Source: Lingula anatina (Eukaryota; Brachiopoda; Lingulata; Lingulida; Lingulidae). From it: a stretch of DNA of 64,000 nucleotides. A program made the position numbers and the translations under genes. The DNA lies in contig NW_019773659.1 in NCBI RefSeq assembly GCF_001039355.2, positions 591,017 through 655,016 on the forward strand. The letters run 5' to 3'. The notes below the pieces were generated by a model, which was given only the letters and a program-made list of their open reading frames with translations, made no database searches and was not told the origin of the DNA. Positions 45,301 to 58,178 of this stretch are shown here, piece after piece. How positions within the stretch are numbered: position 1 is the stretch's first letter; every line of letters starts with the position of its first letter.

Positions 45301-45310
45301 TGAGATCCAT
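39374..45310 (-). CDS. Secreted protein with two von Willebrand factor A domains
   Basis: Seven coding exons on the minus strand: 45310-45263, 44142-44103, 43337-43020, 42628-42483, 40831-40445, 40188-39867 and 39498-39374. All introns are GT...AG, all phases agree, and the total of 1386 nt encodes 461 residues plus TAA. Residues 1-19 form a signal peptide split over exons 1 and 2, with an ASA cleavage site. VWA1 (about 32-222) has the MIDAS DASSS (D42, S44, S46), GGNTYTDTAL and VMTDG (D152). VWA2 (about 236-418) reads FVLGETVT where DxSxS is expected (G249, T251, T253), though VVIVDG (D350) remains. Each domain is bracketed by Cys (C31/C223, C236/C419). The C-terminal 40 residues include a run of six Glu and end IPPGYPY. 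The layout recalls matrilin/collagen-VI-like extracellular matrix or shell-matrix proteins. The specific role is unknown. Confidence 0.88.
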
Positions 45311-45513
45311 GGTAAAGTGACTGTAGAAAGAGATAACTGAAATTGGAATTAAAGTCTGGAAAATATCCTAAGCAGTCCTTCTTTATTGTAAGTCAATTTC
45401 TTATAGAACTATCGTCTGCTGCTTTCAACTCTATAAATCTTCCCTTCTTGTGATTCGCGTTCTATCTTGTACACTTCCACTTGAAGTTGTGCAGTTACAG
45501 GTCTTTTCAGATG

Positions 45514-45521
45514 CTTTTATA
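45514..45521 (-). promoter_or_regulatory. TATA-box candidate for the VWA gene
   Basis: TATAAAAG on the minus strand, about 205 bp upstream of the ATG. An acceptor-like TTTCTACAG lies at about 45330-45321, just before the ATG, so a short 5'-UTR intron is possible. I did not find a convincing donor. Confidence 0.4.
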
Positions 45522-45599
45522 CCTTTTCATAACAATTTGAGCTATAAATAAAATTAGGTTTTTCTGGTACTAGAATGTTTCCGACATAGTATACCCCTG

Positions 45600-46319
45600 G
45601 AATCTCCCAGAAGTGACGTCAAATCCCGGGGGCCGGACATTGTCCATATATGGAATCATAGCATGCGTTCCCGTGACCATATTTGGAATGCTTTCTTCCG
45701 ATGGGCGGTGCATACAGCGGGAGGCAGCCAGTCCCTGCGATGAAAGAGCCTGATCGGCATGCGGACTGATGTCCGTTTGATTGGGGTTGAGAAGTTGAAC
45801 AGGCAAAATGGGATCGACTTAATAGAGCCACCGGAGTTCACAAACAGTGGAACGCTCATTAATGCTCTAAATTGGAAGCTGTTAACCACGCAAGTGACGA
45901 TCTCAATCAGCATTGAAATTACTGTACCCCTGTTTCAAAGAACAATAGAGGTTGTGGAGAGCAAAATACAGTCACCCCTTTCAAAAAAAAAATACTGGAT
46001 TAAAATTGAAATGAATAAAGGGAAGCAGGATACATATAGATCGGGCCTACATAAGCGCTTTTGAGTGCACTTGAACAAGTACACTTTTTATATCACACCA
46101 AAGTGTGTGTGTGTGGGGGGTCTGTGTGTGTATGTTGGGGTGGGGGATGGGGAGTTGAGGTGCAGGCAATTCTTCTTCTCTCCGTCATTTTGTATAATTT
46201 GGATCTGGCGGCGAGGTCTGAATTTTCTAGCAACTATTAATGCTAGTCAACTTTCAACACAAGAAACATTTTCTCTTTATTTTTTCCGAAGCAAGAAAAG
46301 AGTACTATCCTGTAAATTG
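45600..46319. other. Upstream region of the VWA gene
   Basis: About 45600-45760 is more GC-rich than the surroundings. Open frames at 45759-46064 and 46065-46457 (plus) have no recognisable domain. A (GT/GGGG)-rich tract lies at about 46101-46165. Confidence 0.4.
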
Positions 46320-46729
46320 GGTGGTTTAACTAAGTGCATGATTGGGATGGGATTCATAGTGTTTTTTTTTTCTGTTAAATGTCAAAACAAACGTGAATTA
46401 TTCAGCCTATTTATACCGGTATCCATTCAGATTTTGCAAATCTGCAGCTATATTTAGATAAAATTCAAACGCAAGACATGAATGTTTTCCTCCTTTCTGT
46501 CTCATGTTAACGCGATTAGCTAACANTGTGGTTTAATTAAGTGCATGATTGGGATGGGATTCATAGTGTTTTTTTCTGTTAAATGTAAAAAAAAACGTGA
46601 ATTATTCAGCCTAGTTATACCGGTATCCATTCAGATTTTGCAAATCTGCAGCTAAATTTAGATAAAATGGCTAACGCAAGACATGAATTTTTTCCTCCTT
46701 TCTGTCTCGTGCTAACGCGATTAGCTAAC
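46320..46729. repeat. ~205-bp tandem duplication joined by a single N
   Basis: 46320-46525 and 46527-46729 are the same sequence with a few percent of differences (homopolymer lengths, a few substitutions), separated by N at 46526. Both end in CGCGATTAGCTAAC. The arrangement fits unmerged overlapping contig ends from two haplotypes. Confidence 0.9.
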
Positions 46730-48579
46730 GGCATTGGTGTGAAGTTGGGAGATAAGCAATGGGTCGTCACGTTCTAGGGGTGAGTTTTATCCGATAACTG
46801 ACAAACAATGTGTTCATCACTGCGTCTCGAGACCGCAGAGCTTTGAACAATTACACTGACAGACACTGAGGGTTTTTTTTTTCTTTTTTTCGTACTTCTT
46901 GACGCTACATTTTTTTAAAATTCTCAATTTAATCCATTCATTTATTCATTTGCTAACTCATTATTGGTGTTCGACTATTGTTTTCTTTCTTTTTTCTTTG
47001 TTAGTGTTATTAGTGAGGTTAATATTGGATACGATAAAAAATTAATTAATTGGTTTCTCTAGGATCAAAAACATCTTTTTCTGTGTCTCTGCGTTTCTTT
47101 CTTTTTTTTCAAACACGCTCACGCTGGGGCTTACACCCTCACTCAGCCTCGGTAACAAACAAATACACTTACATGTACGAAATATAAAAGAATTCCAAAT
47201 CCACCAACAGATGTTAGAGTTTTGCTTCAATTTCCCTAATTTTGCAGCTAGTATTTATATACAGTAGAATAACGTGTTAAATTCAGTAATTTTCAAATTA
47301 CAGGCTTACTTCAACAACATGTTTCTCGTGTATTCAAAAAAGTTTTGCAATACTCACTCAAAATTACAATTATATTTTCATCAAACAACAACTTAACTCA
47401 GAGTTACTTGTTTCACCACTCTCGGATTAAGTACCTAAGAACAATCTTTCATCAGATAATGCGGTGGGTGTGATATAGAGTCACTTTTAAGACAAAAATG
47501 TTTTCTAGAGCAGATACATGTAGTTATCGAACACCGAACCCTCGGCTTCCGTAAGAACTGTTTCCCTGATTTTCTGCTTCAAAGAGCTGCTTAAAGCCTA
47601 TCCCGGTCGTTTCTATTATGACTTGAGGCGTATGGAACACTTTCTCTCTTTTTTTTCTCTCTCTCTCTTTTCTCTCATTAGTGGATAAACCTCGCAAAAT
47701 GCTGTAACAGGCGACAAGCGCCTCAGAGGAGTTTTGATTTTACTAAATAAACAGGGGCGAGGAGAGTATAAGAGCGCTTTGGTTGGCCACCCTGGTGACA
47801 AAACATCATGGCGGCATAAACTCACGGGCGGGTCGATTGGGTGAGAGCACAGCATTATGTAAACCCTCCTCTTTGCTTTTGAGGCATCTCTACCCCCTTA
47901 ACTACCCCAACCCCACCATCCCCTAAAAAACTGTACATCGAACAAAACGATACAAAACCAAACGATTTTTTCATCTTCCTACTCCAAACGTTACTGTGTA
48001 TTGAATACGCCAGTGTTTAAGCGCTAATTGCATGTATAAGTGTATGGCCGTTTCTTTTTTTGCCTCTCTCAAGTAGGTTTGAGACTGCAGTGTGAATTGA
48101 ACATTACCACTCAGTGGGATTCAAAATCTATACAATGAAAAACATTTGTTATCGAGTTAAGTGCGATTAATTTTTTTCTACAACTGGTGCACTCGTGTGC
48201 AAGAGGTGTCGGCATTCGAGTTCATTTTTTGCCCACGTCGGCAACGTTGATGTGAATTCCGTTCTTTCAAATACTCGGCTTGGTATTACAGGAAATAATG
48301 ACGAGCAGCCTAGGCCTTTTTTTGCCATTTAAATCATGCGCTTGCAGCCAGAGATTAAGGAAAAGCTGGGGTCAAGTAAACAATTTGTTTACTGCAGATG
48401 ATGATTAATTTTTCTTCTTGAATTGGCGTTGGTGTTGCGTGAATCACGAAGAATGTGAAAAAATTGCATGGAATCTGGAATTTGATATGGAGAATCAATT
48501 ATTAATTAATAACAGGAAACTTTCTGTGGGACCTGATATTTTGATGTGGAATGTTTGATGTATTGTATAGGTGCTCTTC

Positions 48580-48580
<1 letters not shown>

Positions 48581-48620
<40 letters not shown>
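48581..48620. repeat. (CT)n microsatellite
   Basis: About 19 uninterrupted CT units. Confidence 0.93.
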
Positions 48621-48622
<2 letters not shown>

Positions 48623-49411
48623 CACACCCACGTTTTTTACAAACTGCCAGCGTTAAATGTTTGATGTATAGTCGTTGAAAAACGCACTCTTATCAATTAT
48701 TTGCTGTCCTTCTCCCGAAGCTCTCATTCTGATCCAACATGACTCACGACCGCATTTCAACCCTCGTTTGAATGTATCAACGCTAAACAAACAATTTTTG
48801 TTAGCCGCTTTTTATGGCTATTCATGTTCTAAAGGGCGTGCCCAGGGTATAAGACCATACATATCTCAGGAGTAGAAAATGCGAATTCTGGAAGAATAAC
48901 TCCTCCAATATTTAGATACCAAGAGCGAAAAAAGGTACTCGATGAAAATAGTATTAATTAAATTGTTTACAATGACGCATTCAAAATGGTCGATCATTCA
49001 TAAATGAATGTGATTCTCAAATGTGATTAATATCACCGTTTCAGGGAAAAACGCAGATAATCAGTAAATTCCTGGGATGCCATACATATTATGTTTTATT
49101 AAAAAAAGGGAAACAAGCAACACACCCCTTCACTCTGGTGGCAATTACACACACCTACCGGTAGTGTAATTATGACTTCTCTTTAGTATTACATTTCAAT
49201 TGGAATGAAACAGTATCTATAATTTTTTAATGTTTGCCATGAATCAGTAATAGGCGAAATATATATCTGTAGCTATTGATCATGTGTCAACGTAAGAAAA
49301 GAAACCCAGGTGCTAAAAGAAAACGCACAATCTTACATATTTCAGATAATTGATGATGATCTTTTTCTTCCTTTCTTACTTCATCTACTGGTATTTTCCT
49401 CTCTCTTTCCT

Positions 49412-49414
<3 letters not shown>

Positions 49415-49470
<56 letters not shown>
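49415..49470. repeat. (CT)n(CA)n compound microsatellite
   Basis: CT units followed by CA units with one CG interruption. The Thr/His- and Cys/Val-rich frames over it are translations of the repeat. Confidence 0.93.
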
Positions 49471-52163
49471 TAAATGCACGCACTTCGAAACTAGCAAAAT
49501 CATGTGCAATAATGCACACATTTCTTTACGGGTAAAAACATTGACGCCACCCAAATTATAAAGCTATAAATAAGGAAATCACCAATTCATACGTGCAACA
49601 AGAGCTCCGCGTTACATAAGTTACTCATAAAAACAACCTTAATTTTAATAATTAAGGAAATCACATTGTCATCCTTTAAAGACACGCACATACCAAACCC
49701 CTGGCACAATTCCAAATATGTCAAAAGGACCACACGCTTGTACCTTGAATGATATATATGAAATACGTACGGACTTACCAATTTTTCTATATACCACGGA
49801 TTGCTACATGTATCAACGCCAATTATGATAAAAGTGAGATACGTGTACTGGGAAATAACCTACATGTCTCTAAATTACCAACCTGTTTTAATATCCGCTG
49901 TCAACCACAAAAAGTGATTAAAAGAGGAACTATTTTTGTTTTGGGAACACTTGCAGATGTAAGGTGTGCAACGGTCGTTTGTCATGGCAGAATCATCCTC
50001 TGATTGTTATACCGCATTTTGTCATAAACAATCAATCAATCAATAACCAGCCTGCCACATTCACCACTGCAGCTTCTGGCAGATGGCCTCCAAAGACTTC
50101 TCCAAGCTTTGAGTGTTGTCGGTGCGGGGCTGAACCCTAACTCACCACGCACGTTCAGTGCAGGTTGGCTCCAGCTTCAGGACCATTGCACGTGGTCACG
50201 TTTTACTGGTGGCAGGCTGAATGGCCTGACCTGACTCAATGGACATATACAGTCGTCGTAAATCGTAGCTTATCTATAGGGCAACTGAAAGACAGGACTT
50301 GGTTGAAATTAACTGTCTTCTCAGGCCTATACAGCTTCACCTCTAAATAGTTCATGGACATTGGGTTCAGCTGAAACATTTGTCTTTATGAATTGGTTTA
50401 GTAATTCGATTTTGATAAAATCAAGAACCCCCCCCCCCTCCAAAAAAATATATATTGAATGAATGATATAATAAGATTAATAGAAACAAATGCTTCTATT
50501 ACTACTTTTACTGCAAATAATAATAATAATCACATTGAATAAAATTGCCAAAGGTTCGTATAAAACCCTTTACACATATCCTTATATACATACCGTTGCG
50601 ATAAAATAGAAGTATAGATATTAACAAACAGGCAATCAAAAAGAATAATGGATCTAGACGCGAAACCTGTGTCAATGACTGGTCCCCAGAATTCATTTAC
50701 TTAGAAATTAGTGGAAGCTAGAATTGTGCAATGAAGGATCAAACCATTAGATGACTAAAAAAACAATGTACTACAATTCACGACGTAGCACCAAATGACA
50801 TCAAAAGATGCGAATTATTATCAGCCACGACCAGCTTCCAGGTTTCCAGCTGTGTCGACCATTGTTGTGTCTACTTTGGTCAAACCCAATTTCCTCGGTT
50901 AAAAAAACGATTAGTACAGCCAATCCTGCAGATTTTTTCCCCCTTTATTGTAACATGAAATTGGTTTCACTGATCATAACATCTGTGAAAAATCGAAATT
51001 AAATTCACGTCTTGCGGTAAAGGCCTTTTCTCGTACACTCATAAAGCGAAAACAATTAAATAAAATGGAACAAAAGACCTAGATCCCCCCTCCCAATGTT
51101 AAAGAGCCAGACAAGGGAAATATCCAAAAGTTGGTACAGTACTGAATATTAGCTATATCATACGATATGTGTAAATAGGTTCTTCTTTCCCATTAATTTT
51201 ATCAACGAGTATCATTACCAAATTTATTATATATAATAAGTGGTGTAATCGCTACTTCAGTTCGTGAGTTGTTATTCTCGTGACTAGTGTGTGTAATTGT
51301 CTGGGAGTGATGCATTGGCGGTTCGGGAGAAGGGGGAAGGGGTGTGGGGGGCGTGTACCTCTCCCCTCCTTGGAAGTACACTTTGAACTCCTGTAGTCCA
51401 AAAATAGTACATTTTGCGCAACGCAACAAAACCCAGTTCTATTTCAATATCTGTGCCCTGATTATACTGCAATATCTTCATCGTTTACATTGGCTTGCTT
51501 CCTTCGGCAAATAAAGTCATTCCCTAAATTCTCACCTGCCCTCTCTCCTCCTCTCCTCCTCTCCTCCTCTCCCCATTCACGGTATAAATAACAAAACCCT
51601 TGACAACCAATTTTCCACCCTTGTGCCCAAATAGTTAAATTGTCTACGACTACTATTACATATTCTATATAAACACTGCTGTATACTAGTTCTGCCCCCC
51701 CCCCCCTTCCACACCTCCCCCCCCCCCATCCTCTTCGCAAAACCCTTGTTCCTATTCTGCAATGCACCAACAGAGTAACCCCAATTGGAAGTAAAGCACC
51801 CAATCCATCATGGTGATTATTTCAGTATCAAAAAATTGCGGAATAAATGGCCAATTATATAGTCTGCAATCATCAAATGATACATAGAACCGTAGGCAGA
51901 AACACGTGTAATATGCCCATTAAACGCAATTGAATTTAATTGTGATTCACGACCATGGGAAGTTTGTTGACACTTTGATCATTGACCATCTTACATAAGG
52001 GCAGGCTCTGGTCAGAACTGATTATATGTATTAAACTATATGAAAAGTGTTTCTATTCTGGTAAAAACGACATGACCGTACCTACTTGGTGCACAATCTT
52101 ATTACACTTCCAAAATAAAAATCCGCAGCAAAGGAAATACTATTGATCATGAGCTTTACTAAG

Positions 52164-52378
52164 GGGGCATTCCCATAGATTTTAGATCGATCTATCCCCG
52201 TGGGGAGTCTCACTAAATTACTGTCAGATAATCCGGCTTAAATGTCTGTGCCGCCGACTACAAGCTGTAAGGGGGAAATTAACTTTCGTGGCCGCTCGGC
52301 TGACAGCTATTTAGCGTGAACCCCCAGGGAGTTAGGTCGATCTAGTTGGATCGATCTAATCTCTGGGAATTGGGTCTA
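52164..52378. mobile_element. Small TIR element (MITE-like) with GATCGATC in its ends
   Basis: Left ATTCCCATAGATTTTAGATC and the reverse complement of the right end, ATTCCCAGAGATTAGATCGA, form imperfect inverted repeats of about 24-30 bp around roughly 215 bp. The interior is GC-richer and non-coding. No clear target duplication was found. Confidence 0.6.
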
Positions 52379-55300
52379 AGACACATTTTATAATTTCAAG
52401 ACATGTTTTATTGCAAATTTGATCATTCAAAAGTCATTCTTTATTCATAAGATTAATACCTGGCAAAGGAAAAGAACCTTTTTGTATACCGTAGTATCAA
52501 CCACGGATTGATTATTGTCAGTGTAAAATCCATTGTGTACTTGTTTCTTTCGATTAAGAATCCTATTTCTGAATTGAAAAGGAAATTTAACAATGTACTT
52601 TGCATATCAGCAATAGCATCAATACGCTTGGCATTTTGTCTCAATAAAGCAGGTTGTTTAACTTTAAAGATTAATTTAATCAGCAACAAAAGAGTGGATG
52701 TAAATGTAACGTAGAAGTTTTTTAATGGCTTTAGTGTAATTCCCAGTCAGCAGGGGGCGGACCTATCTTAGAACGTCCTATCTTGCCTAACTTCTTTCCA
52801 GTATATGCTCACAATTCGAAGCAAATCTAAAGCTCCTTTTAAACCAGGTTTGCCAACACTTGGAGTAGGATTTTCTTCCCACTTTGAGAAATATTTATAT
52901 AACAAAACAAAAGACTGGGTTATTTAAATTTCATTGAAACTGATATATATGGTTCAGACGTGCATTATCAAATGTTGCCAATTCTAAAGGATTTAAAGGG
53001 AAAATGTTTCGTTCTCCAAGCGAGCGCAACGTCGTTGTCTCCGTCAATCACCAAAATTGTCGCAGTACACTGTAGATTGTCTCCCCTTGTCAGGAATACT
53101 TGTGGTTAGAAACTGCACTCTACAACAAAGCCACAGATTGATTTTTCAATAGGTATTCACATATGTGTTTTCTGAATAATTCTATGCATTTTTTTTCTTC
53201 ACAGCGAGGATTTATTTGTGGACTATGCGTCATCTCCCGGCTGGGTTCTGGTATAGCGTAGTTTTAAGTTAAGCAGACTCATAATGACTGGTTACAGGGC
53301 TCCAGCCACGTGTTTTAACAACTTGAGACGCAATCTTGTGGTGAGTGTTCATGTAATAGTGTTTGACATCTTCTCACTGTAACGCAAATTGGGCGTTTAA
53401 GCGTGCTCCATTCATAAAGAGTTCCGGGCAATAAAAGTCTACAAGTGGTAATAAACATGCCTTTTTTGTTTTGATGTAAGAACACACATGTTTGCGTAGT
53501 TGTCAACTCTTCCCATTTACGAATTCAATAAAAAATTAGACATTTAAAGTTAATGAAAAAACAGAAAAAAATGTTGATTCCACCCAATTTGCAAAAAGTG
53601 CATCTTGTGTTGACTGCATGAAATTTTATATAAATAAATCGATAGATAAATAAGAAAATAAATAACCAAATTAATAAACAATTATATATTGATTATAGCA
53701 AATTAACAGATGAGAATATTAGTAGATGATAAATAGATCACTAAATGAATGAAGGAAGAGGTTAAACCAACGAGCGAGAGAACTAATTGAAACACAAGCA
53801 CATACTGTACACGAGCACTTGCATGTGCGCGCATGCACACAAACAGGAAGCGAAAGAAAAGAGGGGGTGACTGAGAGACAGGCAAAAGTATTAAAGGCAT
53901 ATTTTCAACTGTTAGTTTTTGTAAAAAAAAAATAATAAAAAAGTCGCCGTTGCCCTTTTTCTTAACGAACTCCTGTCAGTTCAATGCATGTTGCTCCTGC
54001 AGGAGCTCATTGGAAAGCGGAAGTGAAAAAAAGCTGCGGTTAGCAGCTGTAAAGTACACATTATTTCACGGTTTTTTTAACAACTAATTCTTAAACAAGG
54101 GAACAAGTGAAATTGTTTACAAAGATTTTCTAGTAAAACAACACCACATGTTCATATCATGTTACATAATTACACCTTTTTATTTCTATTAATGGTCAAA
54201 GTTTCGCCGCAAAAATTAGGAAGATCCGTTTTAATTCAGACAGTCAACCATATCGTGCCAATTAAGCGATTTATTAACAGCTTCCTCGAGGTTAATCCAC
54301 AATTCCCCCATCCCTTTCATTGCTGGTGGAAAAATGAAAAAAAAAAATTGAACATTAATGGTCGGTGTTTAAATCTAATTTAATTTTGGATGTTTTTGCA
54401 ATATTTTATGACCTTTTTTATTTGCGTTTCTATTTCCTTCCATTTTCATGAAATCTTATCAGTTTTATTTCTACATGTTTCTCACATAGTATTTGGGATA
54501 AATGCATGCACCTCAGCTCATTTTGAGATGTTGTATGGAAGTTCCTCCCTATTATTATTATTTTTCTTTCTTTTTATTGATCTGCGTTAACATCGCACCT
54601 AAGGATAAAGAACGATCCAAGAGCAAAGACCTGCGGCAATAAAACAAAGCAATAAACTATGAACAAAAATATTAAGAGTCCCGAATCCAGTTCGTATTAA
54701 AATCATTCCTTTCTCTTCCGAATCAATGTATATGCTGGGAATTTCACCAAATCACTAACGCCGATGAAAACATATCCTCATTTGCACTTAACCCCGCGCG
54801 TGGCAACGATTTGAGACACGTTCTTTTAAAAAGACGGATGTTTTTTATTTTGTTTATACATTAAATACTTAATCGTAATTGGAATTCCACTTGAATAAAT
54901 TTCTATTGAGAACATCACAAAAACAAGTCGTCAGTGTGCTGCCCACGCTTTTTCATTATCCTTTTGGTTTCCGAAAAAAAAAAATGAACTTATGTCTAAA
55001 AACTAGTCGAAACTTCCAGACTCAAACTGTTGTTTGCCTAGACCTATGGTGAGTCCATCAGGCAGCTATATTCAGTCTAGATGAACTGTTTGTCCCGAAA
55101 AAAGTAATCGCAGCTGTTGTTTCAGACCAATATGTTATTTAAGTTGACTACTATAAGTAAGCTACTACAAACTACTATATTCATCTTTGAGTCTTTAATT
55201 TTAGACCAATATACGAGTTTATTTCAGTTTTTTCGAAACCATGCTGTCCTTTGGGCGCCATACATCAAGGTTCTCTACCGCAGGGAGGATGGCGTCTGTT

Positions 55301-57600
55301 TCGCTCCTCCATGTTAATTGACGACCAACACAATGCGAGGGGTAATTTAATAATGAAGAAAAAGTGGACCAATCCCTTAGTAAATTAGATTATTGGTCCT
55401 TGTTTTATGGTTTCCACACGCTGGCAGGCCAAACACTACAGACTGGGGTAGCAGGTATCAGCCAGTAAAAAGTGAGCCTGATGTCTCTGTGTCCAGTAGC
55501 GTAGAAAGTAGTGTTTAATTGTGGTGTCTGTATGTCTGTGGGAGGTTGGGGTGGGATAACCATTTGACAAAAAAATAGTGCCGGAGGGGGAATGTCAAAC
55601 GTTAAGTACTTGGAGGAAGACGGTGACTGATTGTCTGGGGCCAAGCCCTCAGCTGCACCCCTCTCCCCCCCCCCTCATCCGTCTAAAAGTCTTTGACATA
55701 AAATATGAAGTGTGTGTGTGTTTGTACATTACTGTAAACATTACTGCATTTGCTTTCCGCATACATATATATGTCCAGAAAACTGAAGTACCGTGAGAAT
55801 ATTTCTGAAGATATTTCAACCACGCCAGTGTCCGAACATATAATTGTTCGGGAGTTTCCGCTGGTGCGGTTACGGAAATAGCCGAATTGAGTGTTGATTA
55901 TTTACGACTAAATCCATTTCCTTTTCTTATCCGATTATTTAACCACAACTTTCGCTATGGTTTCTCAGTCTTGATTTTTAATGCGATGAATGCAGCTCGG
56001 ATATTGCACAGACATGAATCAAGTGTGAAAGAAGGGTTTATTTCAACTGAAATTTTAAAAAGAGTGTTCCGGAAGACTGTTTATGTAATGTGTGCTTCGA
56101 TCTTTATTGCATTTACCAACGTAACTCCTAGTTGAAACAAAATACATGGTTAAGTGACCGAAACTGTAACTGCGGGCTTATTATTATTATTATTTTTTTT
56201 TTTTTTTTTAGAAACTGCGTTTTTCGTTCTTTTGAAGCACACAAACTCTTTTGATCTTTTTTTATGTGGTCGCTGCGGTTTGTTACTTTGTCAAAGATGC
56301 ATTCTGCTTTTTATAGATAACTTCCCATTACTAGGCTACAGGAATGGAAAAAATTGTCAGAAGTTAGAAATTTACATGTGGCAGCTTGAATGAATATCAT
56401 GTGCATTTGCTTTCCGTACTTAGACCATTCACATCTTAACAAGTACGCTGCCTAAATTCTAACACAAACAGCTTGATCTTGAATGCTAGTAGAGCAAATA
56501 TATAATTCCAAAATATAATCTCAAATACATGTAAAATATAAAGTGTAATTTTTTTTTTTTTTTTTTTTGGGGGGGGGTAAGGGGGCACGGCCGATCTTTT
56601 ATCACTTATGTATTACTTATTCAGAGTCTCCACACTTCAAAGTGTTATTCCTCTCACTTTTTTTTTTTTTTTGGGGGGGGGGGGAAGGGCGGGGGGGGGG
56701 GCATGAGCTGTAGCTATACCTTTGCATAACTGACACTTCACCGGGGATTATGAGTTTTATAAATATTTCGTCCGTTTGGCAAATTCTCATGTCAAAGACC
56801 TACAAGTACCTCGGCAAATGAATGCATATGGCAATATATGGATCTTTTTATCTCTACTGTGTATGTGTGGCAATCGTTTTCTCTCAGATTATTACTGCTT
56901 TGTGAAGGTCTAACGCTCATATGCCTCATTGTGTTAGCAGTGCAGGTTGAAATGTTTCATCATTGTGTTGTCCTTCGAGGGCAAAATGTAACAGCAATTT
57001 AGCCGTTTCCGAAATTGCGTTCGTGCTTTTCCGTTTGTCTATGGTATAATCGTTTTCCGCAGGGTACTCACAAAGCACCTCTAAGTTTTATTCTGTCTTT
57101 GTGATGTTTTGTGTATATATATATTGTCAATGAATCCATTTTGGTTCACGAAGCAGGCGCTTTGTGATAGGTTTACTGTTTTGGTGGATTCTGAAACGTA
57201 TGGGCGAGGGAAAAACATTCAGCAGATACCCGAATTTGCATGTTAGCTGTATTTAATAAATTTAATTTACTGCCTTTTTTAAATCTCTAAGTCTGCACAT
57301 GAACTTGCATTCATGTGCCTGCATATGAGCACTGATGGAGAAGAAAATGAAAACTAATTTATACGGTTTGTCGCGTCTATATCTTTTTTCTGGAAATAGT
57401 TAAACACAACGTCCGTTGCATGTCCGTACATAGTTTGCAACATTTTAATTTATATCTAAGATATTTTGATAGGACTGAATAAATATGGACATCAGATATT
57501 TTTATTGAATATTTTGTCTCTTTTACTGTTAGTCGGAAGGTATGAAATTCATATTTTACAATAAATACCGTACACTGTAAACAACTCAAAGAAATTAAAT
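52379..57600. other. Gene-free stretch
   Basis: No gene recognised. Frames at 54159-54590, 55117-55317 and 55887-56393 (plus) show no known domain. Two T-run/G-run tracts lie at about 56550-56577 and 56659-56701. Confidence 0.45.
56550..56701. repeat. Two poly(T)-poly(G) compound tracts
   Basis: A run of about 20 T followed by about 9 G, and 80 bp later about 15 T followed by an almost pure G stretch of about 40 bases. The second could form G-quadruplex structure on the plus strand. Base counts inside such runs are error-prone. Confidence 0.85.
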
Positions 57601-57619
57601 AAACGTCATATTACCATAA

Positions 57620-57845
57620 TCTGGAATACGTACTTGCCATAGGACCACGTGTATCTTCAAAGATGGCTACCCTCCGTAATAATCTGTCCTAATTAAAAAA
57701 ACCAAACTTAAAAAAAACATGGCCTAACTTTGAAAGTCGGAACCGATTCATTTACCATTGGTAAATATGGAAAATCGCCTTTTACCCCAGGGTAATTCCT
57801 TTTTATGGGGCTTTTCCAGAAGCAACATTTTTTATCTCTTTAAGC
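57620..57845. mobile_element. Palindromic TIR element (MITE-like), diverged copy 2
   Basis: Same orientation and block order as 58179-58523: GACCACGTG, AGATGGCTACCCTCCGTAAT, AATCTG..CTAATTA in place of the central palindrome, GATTCATTTACCATTGGTAA, a run near CCCAGGGTAATTCCTTTTTA, and a terminal ATCTCTTTAAG. The left end is not clear. Confidence 0.7.
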
Positions 57846-57969
57846 TTTCGAAGAAATGAAATTTTATCAATCATCAAACTCACGAAATCAGCTATTTTTC
57901 TCCTGTTTGTGTTATGTCAGGCTGCACATCAGGAGAAGTGACACCTGGTTTAACGCTCAGTCAATTAAG

Positions 57970-58131
57970 TAGTTAGCTTTTATGTATTTTGGTATTAAAA
58001 TGATCTTAAGTTGTTATACTTATTTAAGCCTACTGTATGTGCAAATTTATGTAAAACTGTAGTTTAGAGAGCTTGTAAAATGCAACTGTACACATTTTAA
58101 TACTCAATAAATTATTATTATTATTATTATT
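57970..58131 (+). mobile_element. Possible 3' end of a non-LTR retrotransposon with (ATT)n tail
   Basis: AT-rich sequence ending ACTCAATAAATTATTATTATT, comparable to the AATAAATTATTATT end of the LINE at 12.0 kb. No coding part is recognisable, so this may be a short 5'-truncated copy. Confidence 0.4.
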
Positions 58132-58178
58132 ACCCACTCACATTAGCGTTTTAATGTAGTTATCTCTTGTTTCATACC

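Larger units (their letters stand above)
46730..52150. other. Gene-free stretch
   Basis: No gene recognised. Simple repeats are (CT)n at about 48581-48620, (CT)n(CA)n at about 49415-49470, a C-run with A-run at 50431-50448, and (CTC)n-like at about 51537-51572. The region 47740-47850 is GC-richer with TATAAGAG and ATGGCGGC motifs and may be promoter-like, but no coding exon could be attached to it. Short ORFs (47616-47855 minus, 49749-50003 plus, 51462-51803 minus) lack domains. Confidence 0.45.

Noticed and set aside
49287-49561. Cys/Val- or Thr/His-rich small proteins on both strands
   Set aside because: They are translations of the (CT)n(CA)n microsatellite.
55887-56393. Two adjacent plus-strand frames of about 80 residues
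   Set aside because: They look hydrophobic in places but have no signal-peptide layout, splice context or known family.
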